Of a stretch of DNA of 11,811 bases, positions 1-7,650 are shown one piece after another (the stretch's first letter is position 1; each line of letters starts with the position of its first letter). The notes under the pieces were generated by a model. That model saw nothing but the letters and a program-made list of their open reading frames with translations, was not told the DNA's origin and did not search any database. A program made the translations under genes and the position numbers. Source of the DNA: an uncultured Collinsella sp. (GTDB taxonomy: Bacteria > Actinomycetota > Coriobacteriia > Coriobacteriales > Coriobacteriaceae); NCBI GenBank assembly GCA_900539035.1, contig UQAU01000045.1, positions 1-11,811 on the forward strand. Direction: 5' to 3'.

Positions 1-21
1 AATCGTATAACCGTGCAACGG

Positions 22-47
22 AAAAGAGCCGCCCTTTCGGACGACTC
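22..47 (-). terminator. Intrinsic terminator after the single-pass membrane protein gene
   Basis: Read on the minus strand, GAGTCGTCC, loop GAAA, then GGGCGGCTC form a 9-bp stem (two G-U pairs) followed directly by TTTTCC. It lies about 40 nt past the TAA stop at 87-89. A second, weaker hairpin (GGGG..GCTA/TAGC..CCCC, plus 58-77) lies between the stop and this one. The stem, tetraloop and short U run make this a convincing rho-independent terminator. Confidence 0.75.
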
Positions 48-86
48 AAACTGTAATGGGGCTATTTTAGCTACCCCACTCGCAAC

Positions 87-662
87 TTATATTGACGTCG
101 CCGTTGTCGTCGTTTCGTTCGTCTGGGCCGTTTCGACTTCGCTGCCTTGTTCGTCCTCGTCCTTTTGCGCGTCGGCGATGGTGGAGGCCGCCGCGACGAT
201 GCCGCGCTGGGGCGCAACGCCTGTCTGGGTCTGAGCGCCCTCGACAACTTCTGTGCCTGCATGCGCGAGCTCGGGCGATTTAAACACTGCGTCCAAGTTG
301 GCGCCACCGCCGGCATATCCGAGCGCTGCGAGCGCGATGACGATCACCACAACGACGGCCACGACCGGCACATAACGATGCCAACCAGCAGGATTGAGCC
401 CACTGCGGCGAGCCGCCCCGCGGCTGATGTAACCAAGCGTGCCGTCGTGCTTGAGCTTTGAGCCTACCACGCGTTTGCGGCCCCACAACGAGGACTCGGC
501 TTGCATGGCCAAGCGGGCGCTTGCCGAAGGATAGCCGTATTTAGTGCGTTTGAACGAGCCATCAAACCCCGAGGCGTGTTTACCCCACGTCACCGATGTT
601 GTGCGTCGGTTGACCGGCGCGGCACTCCGCCTTCTGCGGCTCGGTTTTGAAGTCTCAGCCAT
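87..662 (-). CDS. Single-pass membrane protein of unknown function
   Basis: I do not recognise this protein. It has 191 residues from the ATG at 660-662. Residues 1-95 are strongly basic (RRRR at 9-12 and many scattered K/R), with no signal peptide at the N-terminus. Residues about 97-117 form one hydrophobic, valine-rich helix preceded by R96. Residues 120-191 are rich in Ala, Gln, Glu and Thr and end in a low-complexity Thr/Ala tail. The expected topology, by the positive-inside rule, is a cytoplasmic basic half, one membrane segment and an acidic, probably disordered tail outside. An earlier GTG at 716 is open in frame, but the best promoter puts the transcript start near 700, which excludes it. 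The ribosome binding site of the chosen start (GAGGG, 3 nt from ATG) is closer than usual. The gene lies 84 nt after the Fis-type regulator gene on the same strand. No enzyme motif is visible. A cell-envelope or division-associated role is possible but unsupported. Confidence 0.7.
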   Translation of the reverse strand: MAETSKPSRRRRSAAPVNRRTTSVTWGKHASGFDGSFKRTKYGYPSASARLAMQAESSLWGRKRVVGSKLKHDGTLGYISRGAARRSGLNPAGWHRYVPVVAVVVVIVIALAALGYAGGGANLDAVFKSPELAHAGTEVVEGAQTQTGVAPQRGIVAAASTIADAQKDEDEQGSEVETAQTNETTTTATSI

Positions 663-706
663 ATGCCCTCGCACGCCGTAACCAAATCGAAACAATAACG
701 CTTTGG

Positions 707-735
707 ACTGTAGCACACGCGTCGCGCGCGGTCAC
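707..735 (-). promoter_or_regulatory. Promoter of the membrane protein gene, extended -10 type
   Basis: On the minus strand GTGACC (plus 730-735) and TACAGT (plus 707-712) are separated by exactly 17 nt, and TGC precedes the -10 box to make an extended -10. Transcription would start near 700, about 40 nt before the ATG at 662. The hexamers match the sigma-A consensus at 4/6 and 5/6. This means the gene need not depend on the upstream regulator's transcript. Confidence 0.5.
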
Positions 736-746
736 GGGCGCCTCGC

Positions 747-1964
747 TCAACGGTCATCGTCCTTCAGCAAGCGCCACAGCGTTGTACGGCTTATGCCCAG
801 CACCTCCGCCGCACGGGTTCGGTTGCCGTGGAGATGGTCTACAACCAGATGCGCGATATCTCGCTCGGTATCGGCCAGCGGTCGCAGGATATACAGGTCA
901 CTTTCGAGCGTCGGGGCGCCAAAGGTTGCGGTCTTAATCACGTCCTCTTGGGCGAGCACTTCCTCCGCCACGGCGCGGTCCACCGTGCCCGCCCCCACCA
1001 ATATATACAGTCGTTCCGAGACCTCGCGGAGCTGCAGATAATTGCGCGGCCAGCGGTAAGCATCGAGCGTCTTCGTCGCCGCGGCAGACAGCGTGGGCGC
1101 TGCCGTCCCAAATGCGTCAGCGAGATATTCCAAATAGCGCGCAACCTTCGTCGACGCGGCTCCCTGCTCGGCGATTGCCGGCGCCACGCTCACCGCACAG
1201 GCAAAGCGCTCGGTCACAAAAGCAGCCTGATCGCTTTCGCTGCCGCCCGGCATGTCATTCGCCGTCAGCACCACATGGCAGCGCGTCGCCAACGCGGTGT
1301 CGGCCATCGTGGAAACGAGCTCGCGGAGGCGCTGGGGGCCAACCGCATTCCAGCCCTCAATGCAAAGTGTCAGCCCCGTTTGGAACAACGGCGATTCGGA
1401 GCTTTTGAACACGTGGCGCCAACCGCGCTCGGTGAGTTCATCGAGCGCGACGGAAACAAAGGGCTGATCGGCAAAAGGACCGTCCAGATAGAGGCGCTTG
1501 GCGATCTCGACCTGACCCGCTCCCAGCTCACCCTCGAGCATAAGGGGCACACCGCGCGCGTAGCTCTCGGCAACCGGTGCAGCCACCGCAGCGGCACCCT
1601 CAACGATGCCGTACGCGCTCGATTCGTAGCGGGCCTCAACTTCGTCGGCGTTGAGCCACTCGATGCCCGCATGCGCCGCGGCACCGCGCACCTCGCGGAC
1701 CACGACGGCCCAAAGGCCCCCGCCCTCTTTGTCGGTGGGGCGAACGGTCAGGCTCAGGCGCGTACCCTCACGCCCCATAACAAGACGCGCGCCGTCTCCT
1801 ATACGGTCGAGGCGTTCGGCAACAAAAGTCGCCACATCCCGCTCAAGCGCCGCGTCATTCATGGTCGAGATCGCGACGTCCCCACGCGCATCGATTGCCA
1901 ATGCCGAGGCCCCGGCAGCAGCTAGGGCATCGGTCAAGATGTTCAGCTTGGCATCGCTATCCAT
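747..1964 (-). CDS. Degenerate sigma-54-activator-like regulator with Fis-type HTH
   Basis: This 405-residue predicted DNA-binding regulator has the layout of an NtrC/PrpR-type activator but a worn-out AAA+ core. Residues 1-100 form an N-terminal sensor-like region without an obvious family. Residues 120-320 align by pattern with a sigma-54 interaction domain. The Walker A position reads GELGAGQVE (145-153) in place of GESGTGKE, so the ATP-binding lysine is lost. The Walker B position reads LTLCIEGW (198-205) instead of LFLDE, so its acidic pair is broken. No GAFTGA loop exists. The WPRNYLQLREVSERL stretch (305-319) matches the WPGNVREL region before the C-terminal linker. Residues 377-400 are a clear Fis-type helix-turn-helix (NRTRAAEVLGISRTTLWRLL). 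The start at 1964 is chosen because AGGGG lies 7 nt upstream. An open frame runs on to 2165 but crosses an intergenic palindrome and lacks a ribosome binding site. It probably acts without ATP hydrolysis and without sigma-54. It follows the transporter gene on the same strand, and its target is unknown. Confidence 0.78.
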   Translation of the reverse strand: MDSDAKLNILTDALAAAGASALAIDARGDVAISTMNDAALERDVATFVAERLDRIGDGARLVMGREGTRLSLTVRPTDKEGGGLWAVVVREVRGAAAHAGIEWLNADEVEARYESSAYGIVEGAAAVAAPVAESYARGVPLMLEGELGAGQVEIAKRLYLDGPFADQPFVSVALDELTERGWRHVFKSSESPLFQTGLTLCIEGWNAVGPQRLRELVSTMADTALATRCHVVLTANDMPGGSESDQAAFVTERFACAVSVAPAIAEQGAASTKVARYLEYLADAFGTAAPTLSAAATKTLDAYRWPRNYLQLREVSERLYILVGAGTVDRAVAEEVLAQEDVIKTATFGAPTLESDLYILRPLADTERDIAHLVVDHLHGNRTRAAEVLGISRTTLWRLLKDDDR

Positions 1965-2000
1965 GATTTGCCCCTGTCCGCGGCGACGTGCAACCGCCGA

Positions 2001-2014
2001 CGGTCGTACGACCG
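2001..2014. promoter_or_regulatory. 14-bp perfect palindrome upstream of the Fis-type regulator
   Basis: CGGTCGTACGACCG is a perfect 14-nt palindrome, 37 bp upstream of the ATG at 1964, so it would lie in the leader or core promoter of the regulator gene. Its length and position fit a dimeric repressor or activator site, for instance an autoregulatory operator. No second copy was noticed elsewhere in the window. Function is inferred from symmetry and position only. Confidence 0.4.
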
Positions 2015-2089
2015 AGTGTTTCAAAATTGAACGATATTGCCCACCAAACACTATAGGGCAGAAAGCGCCGTCCTGCGAGTATAGGTGTT

Positions 2090-2189
2090 GCCCCGCATCG
2101 CCATCCTGGCGGGGCGATAAGAGCTCTTCGGGACTTATAAACCTGCGGACAAGCCATACCCGCAAGAGCTCCTATCGCTCCACCGCAGG
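2090..2189. other. Nested inverted repeats between transporter and Fis-type regulator genes
   Basis: Three pairings are visible. First, 2114-2128 pairs with 2164-2178 (15 bp, one mismatch, central GAGCTC in each arm). Second, GCCCCGC at 2090-2096 pairs with GCGGGGC at 2109-2115, with a competing inner stem CGCCA/TGGCG at 2099-2111. Third, CCTGCGG at 2142-2148 pairs with CCGCAGG at 2183-2189, in competition with TGCGG/CCGCA at 2144-2148/2160-2164. On the minus strand this follows the transporter stop (2224) by 35 nt. No U-tract follows any stem, so it is not a textbook terminator. It may be a terminator-like end, an attenuator in the leader of the downstream regulator, or a structured RNA. Confidence 0.4.
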
Positions 2190-2223
2190 CATGCGCTCAC
2201 CAGCACGCAAATAAGCTACTTCT

Positions 2224-3258
2224 CTACCAGATTCCCAGCACGTGCTGCATTCCCAAACTCATGCACGCAATGCCAATCCAGCAGCAAAAGCCCAGCGCGA
2301 TGGGCTTGCCGCCCTTTTTGACCAGCTCGACGATATCGGTATTAAAACCAATAGCCGCCATGGCCATCACAATAAAGAACTTCGACAGCTCCTTGATGGG
2401 CGCCGTGATGGACACAGGAAGCTGAAACACCGTGGTGATCACGCTCGCCAGCACAAAGAACAGCACAAACATGGGAAACGCGCGTTTAAGCGAGAACGTG
2501 CTCTTAGCGTCGCCACCGGCCTTGCGTGCCAGATGCATCTGCCAGCATGCGAGGACCAACGTGATGGGAATAATGGCCAGCGTCCTGGTGAGCTTGACCA
2601 CCGTGGCGCTCTCGAGCACATTGGCGCCGGGATGCATGCTGTCCCAAGCGCTCGCCGCAGCCGTTACGGACGAGGTGTCGTTGATGGCGGTACCGGCAAA
2701 CAGGCCAAAGCCCTCGTTGGTCAGCCCGAGCATGCCGCCGAGCGTCGGAAACACGAGCGCCGCGATAACGTTAAACAGGAAGATGACCGAAATAGCCTGG
2801 GCAATCTCGCGATCGTCGGCATCGATGACGGATGCGGTCGCGGCGATGGCAGAACCGCCGCAAATCGACGAACCCACACCCACAAGCGTCGCGATCTTGC
2901 CCGGCACGTTCATGACGCGGCAGAGCACAAAGGCAATGACAAGCGATGTCGAGATTGTCGCCACGATAATCGGCAACGACTGGGCGCCCTTGGACAGAAT
3001 CTGGGAGAGGTTCATGCCAAAGCCAAGCAGGATAACCGCGTACTGCAAGACTTTTTTGGACGTATAGGTAACGCCGGCGGCGAGCTGTTCGCGACGATTC
3101 TTGGGAAAGACGAGCGCCAGGACCATGCCAAAGAGGATGGCAAATGCCGGACCGCCGACCACCTCAATCTGTTTGCCGAGCAACGTTGCGGGAATGGCGA
3201 TGATCAGGCAGAACAAGACGCCTTTCCAGCGCTCGCGTACGATATTTGCCAGTTGCAT
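2224..3258 (-). CDS. YeiH-family (UPF0324) putative sulfate/anion exporter
   Basis: This is a 344-residue integral membrane protein of the YeiH/PSE family (TC 2.A.98), full length for the family. Hydrophobic helices alternate with short polar loops from residue 13 to the C-terminus. Family hallmarks are GVGSSICGGSAIAA at 127-140 and GTAINDTSSV at 189-198, both in or beside membrane segments, and the conserved LLGFGMNL at 77-84. The substrate is not proven for this family: sulfate or sulfonate export has been proposed and is a database-level guess. The start is the ATG at 3258 with AAGGA 8 nt upstream. The gene is divergent from a GntR/FCD regulator 163 bp away, so regulation by that protein is plausible. 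In enterobacteria yeiH is usually paired with a LysR regulator, and none is present here. The nearest gene on the same strand downstream is the Fis-type regulator after 259 bp. Confidence 0.88.
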   Translation of the reverse strand: MQLANIVRERWKGVLFCLIIAIPATLLGKQIEVVGGPAFAILFGMVLALVFPKNRREQLAAGVTYTSKKVLQYAVILLGFGMNLSQILSKGAQSLPIIVATISTSLVIAFVLCRVMNVPGKIATLVGVGSSICGGSAIAATASVIDADDREIAQAISVIFLFNVIAALVFPTLGGMLGLTNEGFGLFAGTAINDTSSVTAAASAWDSMHPGANVLESATVVKLTRTLAIIPITLVLACWQMHLARKAGGDAKSTFSLKRAFPMFVLFFVLASVITTVFQLPVSITAPIKELSKFFIVMAMAAIGFNTDIVELVKKGGKPIALGFCCWIGIACMSLGMQHVLGIW

Positions 3259-3421
3259 ATGGGATTCCTTCTTTCTATTTCACGTTTGCGACGGCTTATG
3301 ATACGGCAACATTGAGCGCAGCCTTGCGCAAACACAGACTAAGATGCCGCAATAGTTCTCAGGCAACAGCCGAATTACCCACCGCGGAGAGCTGATTCGC
3401 GGCATAATTAACAACTGACAT
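3259..3421. promoter_or_regulatory. Divergent control region between transporter and GntR regulator
   Basis: This 163-bp region must drive both genes. For the plus-strand regulator, CATAAT at 3403-3408 is a possible -10 box 13 nt before the ATG at 3422, which would leave almost no leader. No good -35 partner is visible. For the transporter, TATCAT (plus 3299-3304 as ATGATA) is a weak -10 candidate. A small inverted repeat, GCGCA (3316-3320) and TGCGC (3325-3329), overlaps a TTGCGCAA palindrome on the minus strand and could be part of an operator. None of these assignments is strong. Confidence 0.35.
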
Positions 3422-4153
3422 ATGAGTTTGATAGAACAGTTGCGAGGCGCTATGGAAGAATCGATGCACGTCGGCGAGCAGGAAACGAGCCTACAGGACC
3501 AGTCCTACCACACCATTCGACGCAAAATCGTCTACCTGGACTACAAGCCGGGCGAAAAGCTGGGCGTCAAGCAACTTTGCGACGACCTGGATATGGGTCG
3601 CACGCCCGTGCGCGAGGCTTTGGTTCGCTTGGCGCAGGAAGGCCTGGTGCGCACCGTGCCCCAGAGCGGCACCTACGTCTCACCCATCAACCTCACCCTT
3701 GCCGAGAGTGCCTGTTACATCCGCGAACATCTGGAAAAGCAGGTGATCGTGGAATGCTGTGCGCGCGCCACGTCGGCCGGCATCGAGCAGCTCGACCGCG
3801 CCATCGCGCTGCAGGAAAAGGCCATGGCCGAAAAGGATCGCATCGGCTTCTTTTTGAGCGACAACCTCATGCATCACATGATTTTCAGCATCGCATGTCG
3901 CAGCACCGTGTGGTCGTGGCTCGAAGAGACCAATGCCGACTTGGAGCGCTTCCGCTGGCTGCGCGCTGCCACGCAGGTTCTCGACAATCAGGACATCGTG
4001 AACGAACACAAGCAGATTCGCCGCGCTATCGCCGGTCGCGACCCCATCGAAGCGAGCTTTTTGGTCAGCAAGCACCTGCACATGATGTTCCGCAACCAAA
4101 CCGAGGTTCTGGACCAGTTCCCCGAGCACTTCGAGACCAGCAAGCTCCGCTAA
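3422..4153 (+). CDS. GntR-family transcriptional regulator, FCD subfamily
   Basis: This 243-residue cytoplasmic DNA-binding regulator is of normal FadR/FCD length. The winged helix-turn-helix spans about residues 26-88, with the recognition region LGVKQLCDDLDMGRTPVREA (47-66) and wing RTVPQSGTYVSPI (77-89). The helical FCD effector domain spans about 95-228. Residues expected to hold a metal ion next to the ligand pocket are present: D147 and H151 in SDNLMHH, H196 in NEHKQI, and H218 in SKHLH. Such proteins usually bind small carboxylates and repress adjacent metabolic or transport genes. The divergent YeiH-type transporter is the likely target, by inference. The start is uncertain: the ATG at 3422 has no clear Shine-Dalgarno, while the ATG at 3452 (GAGG nearby) and at 3464 (GGAAG) would shorten the protein by 10 or 14 residues without touching the DNA-binding domain. 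Its TAA stop abuts a repeat element. Confidence 0.88.
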   Translation: MSLIEQLRGAMEESMHVGEQETSLQDQSYHTIRRKIVYLDYKPGEKLGVKQLCDDLDMGRTPVREALVRLAQEGLVRTVPQSGTYVSPINLTLAESACYIREHLEKQVIVECCARATSAGIEQLDRAIALQEKAMAEKDRIGFFLSDNLMHHMIFSIACRSTVWSWLEETNADLERFRWLRAATQVLDNQDIVNEHKQIRRAIAGRDPIEASFLVSKHLHMMFRNQTEVLDQFPEHFETSKLR

Positions 4154-4202
4154 CCTGCCAAAAAGGGACAGGTTCATTTTGGCAGGTTTTATCTGGTCAA
4201 AT
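4153..4202 (+). repeat. Interspersed palindromic repeat, copy 1
   Basis: CCTGCCAAAA (4154-4163) and TTTTGGCAGG (4177-4186) form a perfect 10-bp inverted repeat around a 13-nt loop containing GGGACAGG. The copy continues with GTTTTATCTGG and ends TCAAAT where other copies have GGGAAAT. It also has GGTTCATTTT where others have GGTTTATTTT. It begins on the last base of the gntR TAA stop. It is the most diverged of the four copies and could serve as a 3' hairpin for the gntR mRNA. Confidence 0.85.
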
Positions 4203-4207
4203 GAAAC

Positions 4208-4241
4208 AAGGCCCGACTCCGCCACAACGGAGCCGGGCCTT
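4208..4241 (-). terminator. glmS terminator, possibly shared with gntR
   Basis: On the minus strand AAGGCCCGGCTCCG, loop TTGTGG, then CGGAGTCGGGCCTT form a 14-bp stem with one G-U pair, followed by GTTTCATTT. It starts 25 nt after the glmS stop. On the plus strand the same stem has one A-C mismatch and a poorer U-run, so it may act more weakly for the converging gntR. Confidence 0.8.
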
Positions 4242-4265
4242 AGTTGTTAGAACGACGGAACTCGA

Positions 4266-6113
<1,848 letters not shown>

Positions 6114-6172
6114 AAGATAAATCCCTTCGTTCGCGTGACTGCAAGACGTCCACGCACAAGGGGCGCTGAGAC

Positions 6173-6202
6173 GTATAACGTTCGAGTATTGTACTCACGC
6201 AA
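6173..6202 (-). promoter_or_regulatory. glmS promoter with an inverted repeat in its spacer
   Basis: On the minus strand TTGCGT (plus 6197-6202) and TTATAC (plus 6173-6178) are 18 nt apart, which puts the transcript start near 6166 and gives a leader of about 53 nt. The spacer contains a perfect inverted repeat, GAGTA TTG TACTC (6184-6196). A protein bound there would cover the promoter, so repression is the natural reading. Confidence 0.5.
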
Positions 6203-6211
6203 GCACAAGCT

Positions 6212-6247
6212 GATATACCAGAAGTGGTATCTCAACTTAGATACCAC
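6212..6247. promoter_or_regulatory. Clustered TGGTAT/ATACCA operator-like sites upstream of glmS
   Basis: GTGGTATCT (6224-6232) and AGATACCAC (6239-6247) form a perfect 9-bp inverted repeat with a 6-nt spacer. An overlapping pair, ATACCA (6215-6220) and TGGTAT (6225-6230), is symmetric about a 4-nt spacer. The middle half-site is shared, so binding of two dimers could be exclusive or cooperative. The cluster lies just upstream of the predicted glmS -35 box and 178 bp upstream of lacI. The divergent LacI-type protein or an unlinked amino-sugar regulator are candidates. Confidence 0.5.
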
Positions 6248-6275
6248 CCGATGCACACACGTCCAGCCGATCCAT

Positions 6276-6310
6276 ACCACCACAAAGGTACCTGCCCCCT
6301 TCGTGGTGGT
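6276..6310 (-). repeat. Palindromic element structurally similar to the GGGACAGG repeat
   Basis: ACCACCAC (6276-6283) pairs with GTGGTGGT (6303-6310). After one mismatch, AAGG (6285-6288) pairs with CCTT (6298-6301), leaving a 9-nt loop. On the minus strand the mismatch becomes G-U, so the RNA stem is a continuous 13 bp. Read on that strand the core is AAGGGGGCAGGTACCTT, the same plan (stem, then GGGnCAGGT, then stem) as the four-copy repeat. It sits 16 bp from copy 2 in the same orientation. It looks like a member of a sister repeat subfamily. Only one copy is in this window. Confidence 0.5.
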
Positions 6311-6326
6311 TGCGCCGGCAACGGCG

Positions 6327-6376
6327 TTTCCCCAGATAAACCTGCCAAAATAAACCTGTCCCTTTTTGGTAGGTTT
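6327..6376 (-). repeat. Interspersed palindromic repeat, copy 2 (inverted orientation)
   Basis: This copy is on the minus strand: arms CCTGCCAAAA (plus 6341-6350) and TTTTGGTAGG (plus 6364-6373), with the ATCTGGGG side at 6331-6338. Compared with copies 3 and 4 it lacks one T in the GGTTTTATCT segment. It shares the CCTACC arm variant with copy 3. Its outer end lies 7 bp from the -10 box of the lacI promoter. Confidence 0.85.
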
Positions 6377-6381
6377 GGGAT

Positions 6382-6389
6382 GCTACAAT
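6382..6389 (+). promoter_or_regulatory. Extended -10 promoter of the LacI-family gene
   Basis: TGC followed by TACAAT (6384-6389) is a strong extended -10 element, giving a start near 6396 and a leader of about 29 nt. The -35 position (6361-6367, CCTTTTT) falls inside repeat copy 2 and matches the consensus poorly, so the extended -10 probably carries the promoter. Confidence 0.55.
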
Positions 6390-6424
6390 CTGGCTTGTAC
6401 TTGAAACGCATCAAAGGGGCCGCT

Positions 6425-7537
6425 ATGGCAAAGGTAAAAATCAGCGACGTCGCGCGCGAGGCCGGGGTTTCGTTGGGCACGGTTTCCAACGCGCTCAACC
6501 ACCCCGAAAAGCTGCGCCCCGAGACCCTCAAGCTCATCAACGAGACCATCAGTCGCCTTGGCTACCTGCCCAACCAAAGCGCCCGTCAGCTCGCGGGCGG
6601 CGCCACCAAGTCCTTTGGCCTGGTGCTCCCCCGTCTCGATCACGGCTTTTCACTCCAAATCGCCAGCGGCGCCCACAACGAGGCCCGCAAGCACGGCTAC
6701 GACCTGCTCATCGCCAACGCCGATAACGACGATATTCTCGAGGACCATTACCTGCGCTACTTTATGGGCACCCAGATGTCCGGCGTCATGGTTCAGCCCA
6801 TGGCATCCCCCGACTGGCACCCCGCCATGACCAAGATGCCCGTGCCGATCGTCCATCTGGACATCCATTGCTCCGAGCCCGGCTACTACGTAGCGGCCGA
6901 CAACGAGGCCCAGGGTCGCATCATTGCCGAACTCGCCATCGCCCGCGGCGCGCACCATATTGTCGTCGTCGGCCGAGCAGCATTTATGCAACTCACCCTG
7001 CGCGTCCTCGGCATTCATAAGGCGCTCGCCCTGCATCCCGATATCAAAATTGAAGTCATTGACGCCGGAGAGTGGAATACCGCAGCCGACGGCTACAGTA
7101 TTGGTGCTCAGATTGCCGGGCGCCCTGCCGACGAACGCCCCGATTTTGTCGTCGGCCTGACCGACGTGCTGGCCTCGGGCGTTATCTCGGCATTGGTCGA
7201 CAAAGGCATCTCCGTCCCCGAGCAGGTTCGCGTGGCCGGATGCGACGGCAACCCGCTCGCTTGGAGCGGATCGGTCCCGCTCACTACGGTAGCGCCCCCG
7301 GGCTACGAGATTGGCCGCAAGGGTGTCCAACTGCTCATGGAGCAAATCGAGAACAAGGCCCCGACAAAGACCAAGCATATCCACGTCGGCTCTGCAGCGC
7401 GCACCGTCACCGCAGCCACCACCGCGGAGGACATCAACCGCCAAGAACTGGTACGTCCGTTCCTACTGGAACGCGCCAGCACCCAGGCAAGCAGCCAGAC
7501 CGACGCCACGGCCATCAACCTCGGTGCGTATCTATAG
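6425..7537 (+). CDS. LacI-family transcriptional regulator
   Basis: This 370-residue regulator has the full LacI/GalR layout. Residues 5-25 are the helix-turn-helix (KISDVAREAGVSLGTVSNAL), and residues 48-60 (LPNQSARQLAGG) are the hinge that enters the minor groove. Residues 63-about 340 are a periplasmic-binding-protein-like effector domain, including LVLPRLDHGFSLQIASGA near its start and the VAGCDGNPLAW segment typical of the second lobe. The C-terminal tail of about 35 residues past the usual end is polar and probably flexible. The start at 6425 follows AAAGGGG at 5 nt spacing. The open frame extends upstream through the repeat but nothing there resembles protein. The likely effector is a sugar or nucleoside, and it cannot be told from sequence. 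Being divergent from glmS suggests control of glmS, of itself, or of both through the symmetric sites between them. A strong terminator follows. Confidence 0.9.
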   Translation: MAKVKISDVAREAGVSLGTVSNALNHPEKLRPETLKLINETISRLGYLPNQSARQLAGGATKSFGLVLPRLDHGFSLQIASGAHNEARKHGYDLLIANADNDDILEDHYLRYFMGTQMSGVMVQPMASPDWHPAMTKMPVPIVHLDIHCSEPGYYVAADNEAQGRIIAELAIARGAHHIVVVGRAAFMQLTLRVLGIHKALALHPDIKIEVIDAGEWNTAADGYSIGAQIAGRPADERPDFVVGLTDVLASGVISALVDKGISVPEQVRVAGCDGNPLAWSGSVPLTTVAPPGYEIGRKGVQLLMEQIENKAPTKTKHIHVGSAARTVTAATTAEDINRQELVRPFLLERASTQASSQTDATAINLGAYL

Positions 7538-7562
7538 CACGCCCGCGAGTATGCTAAGTCGC

Positions 7563-7612
7563 CGCTTAAGCAAAAGGGGCCCGACCATTGCCGGACCCCT
7601 TTTGCTTGAGCG
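7563..7612. terminator. Bidirectional terminator between lacI and the HAD gene
   Basis: The arms at 7563-7579 and 7596-7612 pair over 17 bp (one G-U on the plus-strand RNA) and contain CAAAAGGGG and CCCCTTTTG. After one mismatch the inner CCG/CGG extends the stem. Either strand gives a GC-rich stem with a run of U in its 3' half. It lies 26 bp after lacI and 39 bp after the converging HAD gene, so it can serve both. Confidence 0.85.
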
Positions 7613-7650
7613 CAAACGTGGGCAATTGCTCGTTTCAACACCGCAATTGT

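Noticed and set aside
828..1925. 365-codon plus-strand frame opposite the Fis-type regulator
   Set aside because: Antisense to a gene with a clear HTH and ribosome binding site. The composition is Arg/His-rich and no family is recognisable.
1965..2165. N-terminal extension of the Fis-type regulator to 2165
   Set aside because: The extra 67 codons include a 14-bp palindrome, have atypical composition and lack a ribosome binding site, whereas the start at 1964 has AGGGG at good spacing.
2242..3315. 357-codon plus-strand frame opposite the YeiH-type gene
   Set aside because: Complement of a membrane protein gene, giving a polar His/Arg/Asp-rich product with no motif.
6114..6172. glmS ribozyme in the glmS leader
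   Set aside because: The predicted leader is only about 53 nt, much shorter than the ribozyme, and no pseudoknot core is recognisable.
6224..6424. N-terminal extension of the LacI protein upstream of 6425
   Set aside because: The extension is translated repeat DNA, and LacI proteins begin right before the HTH as at 6425, where AAAGGGG is present.
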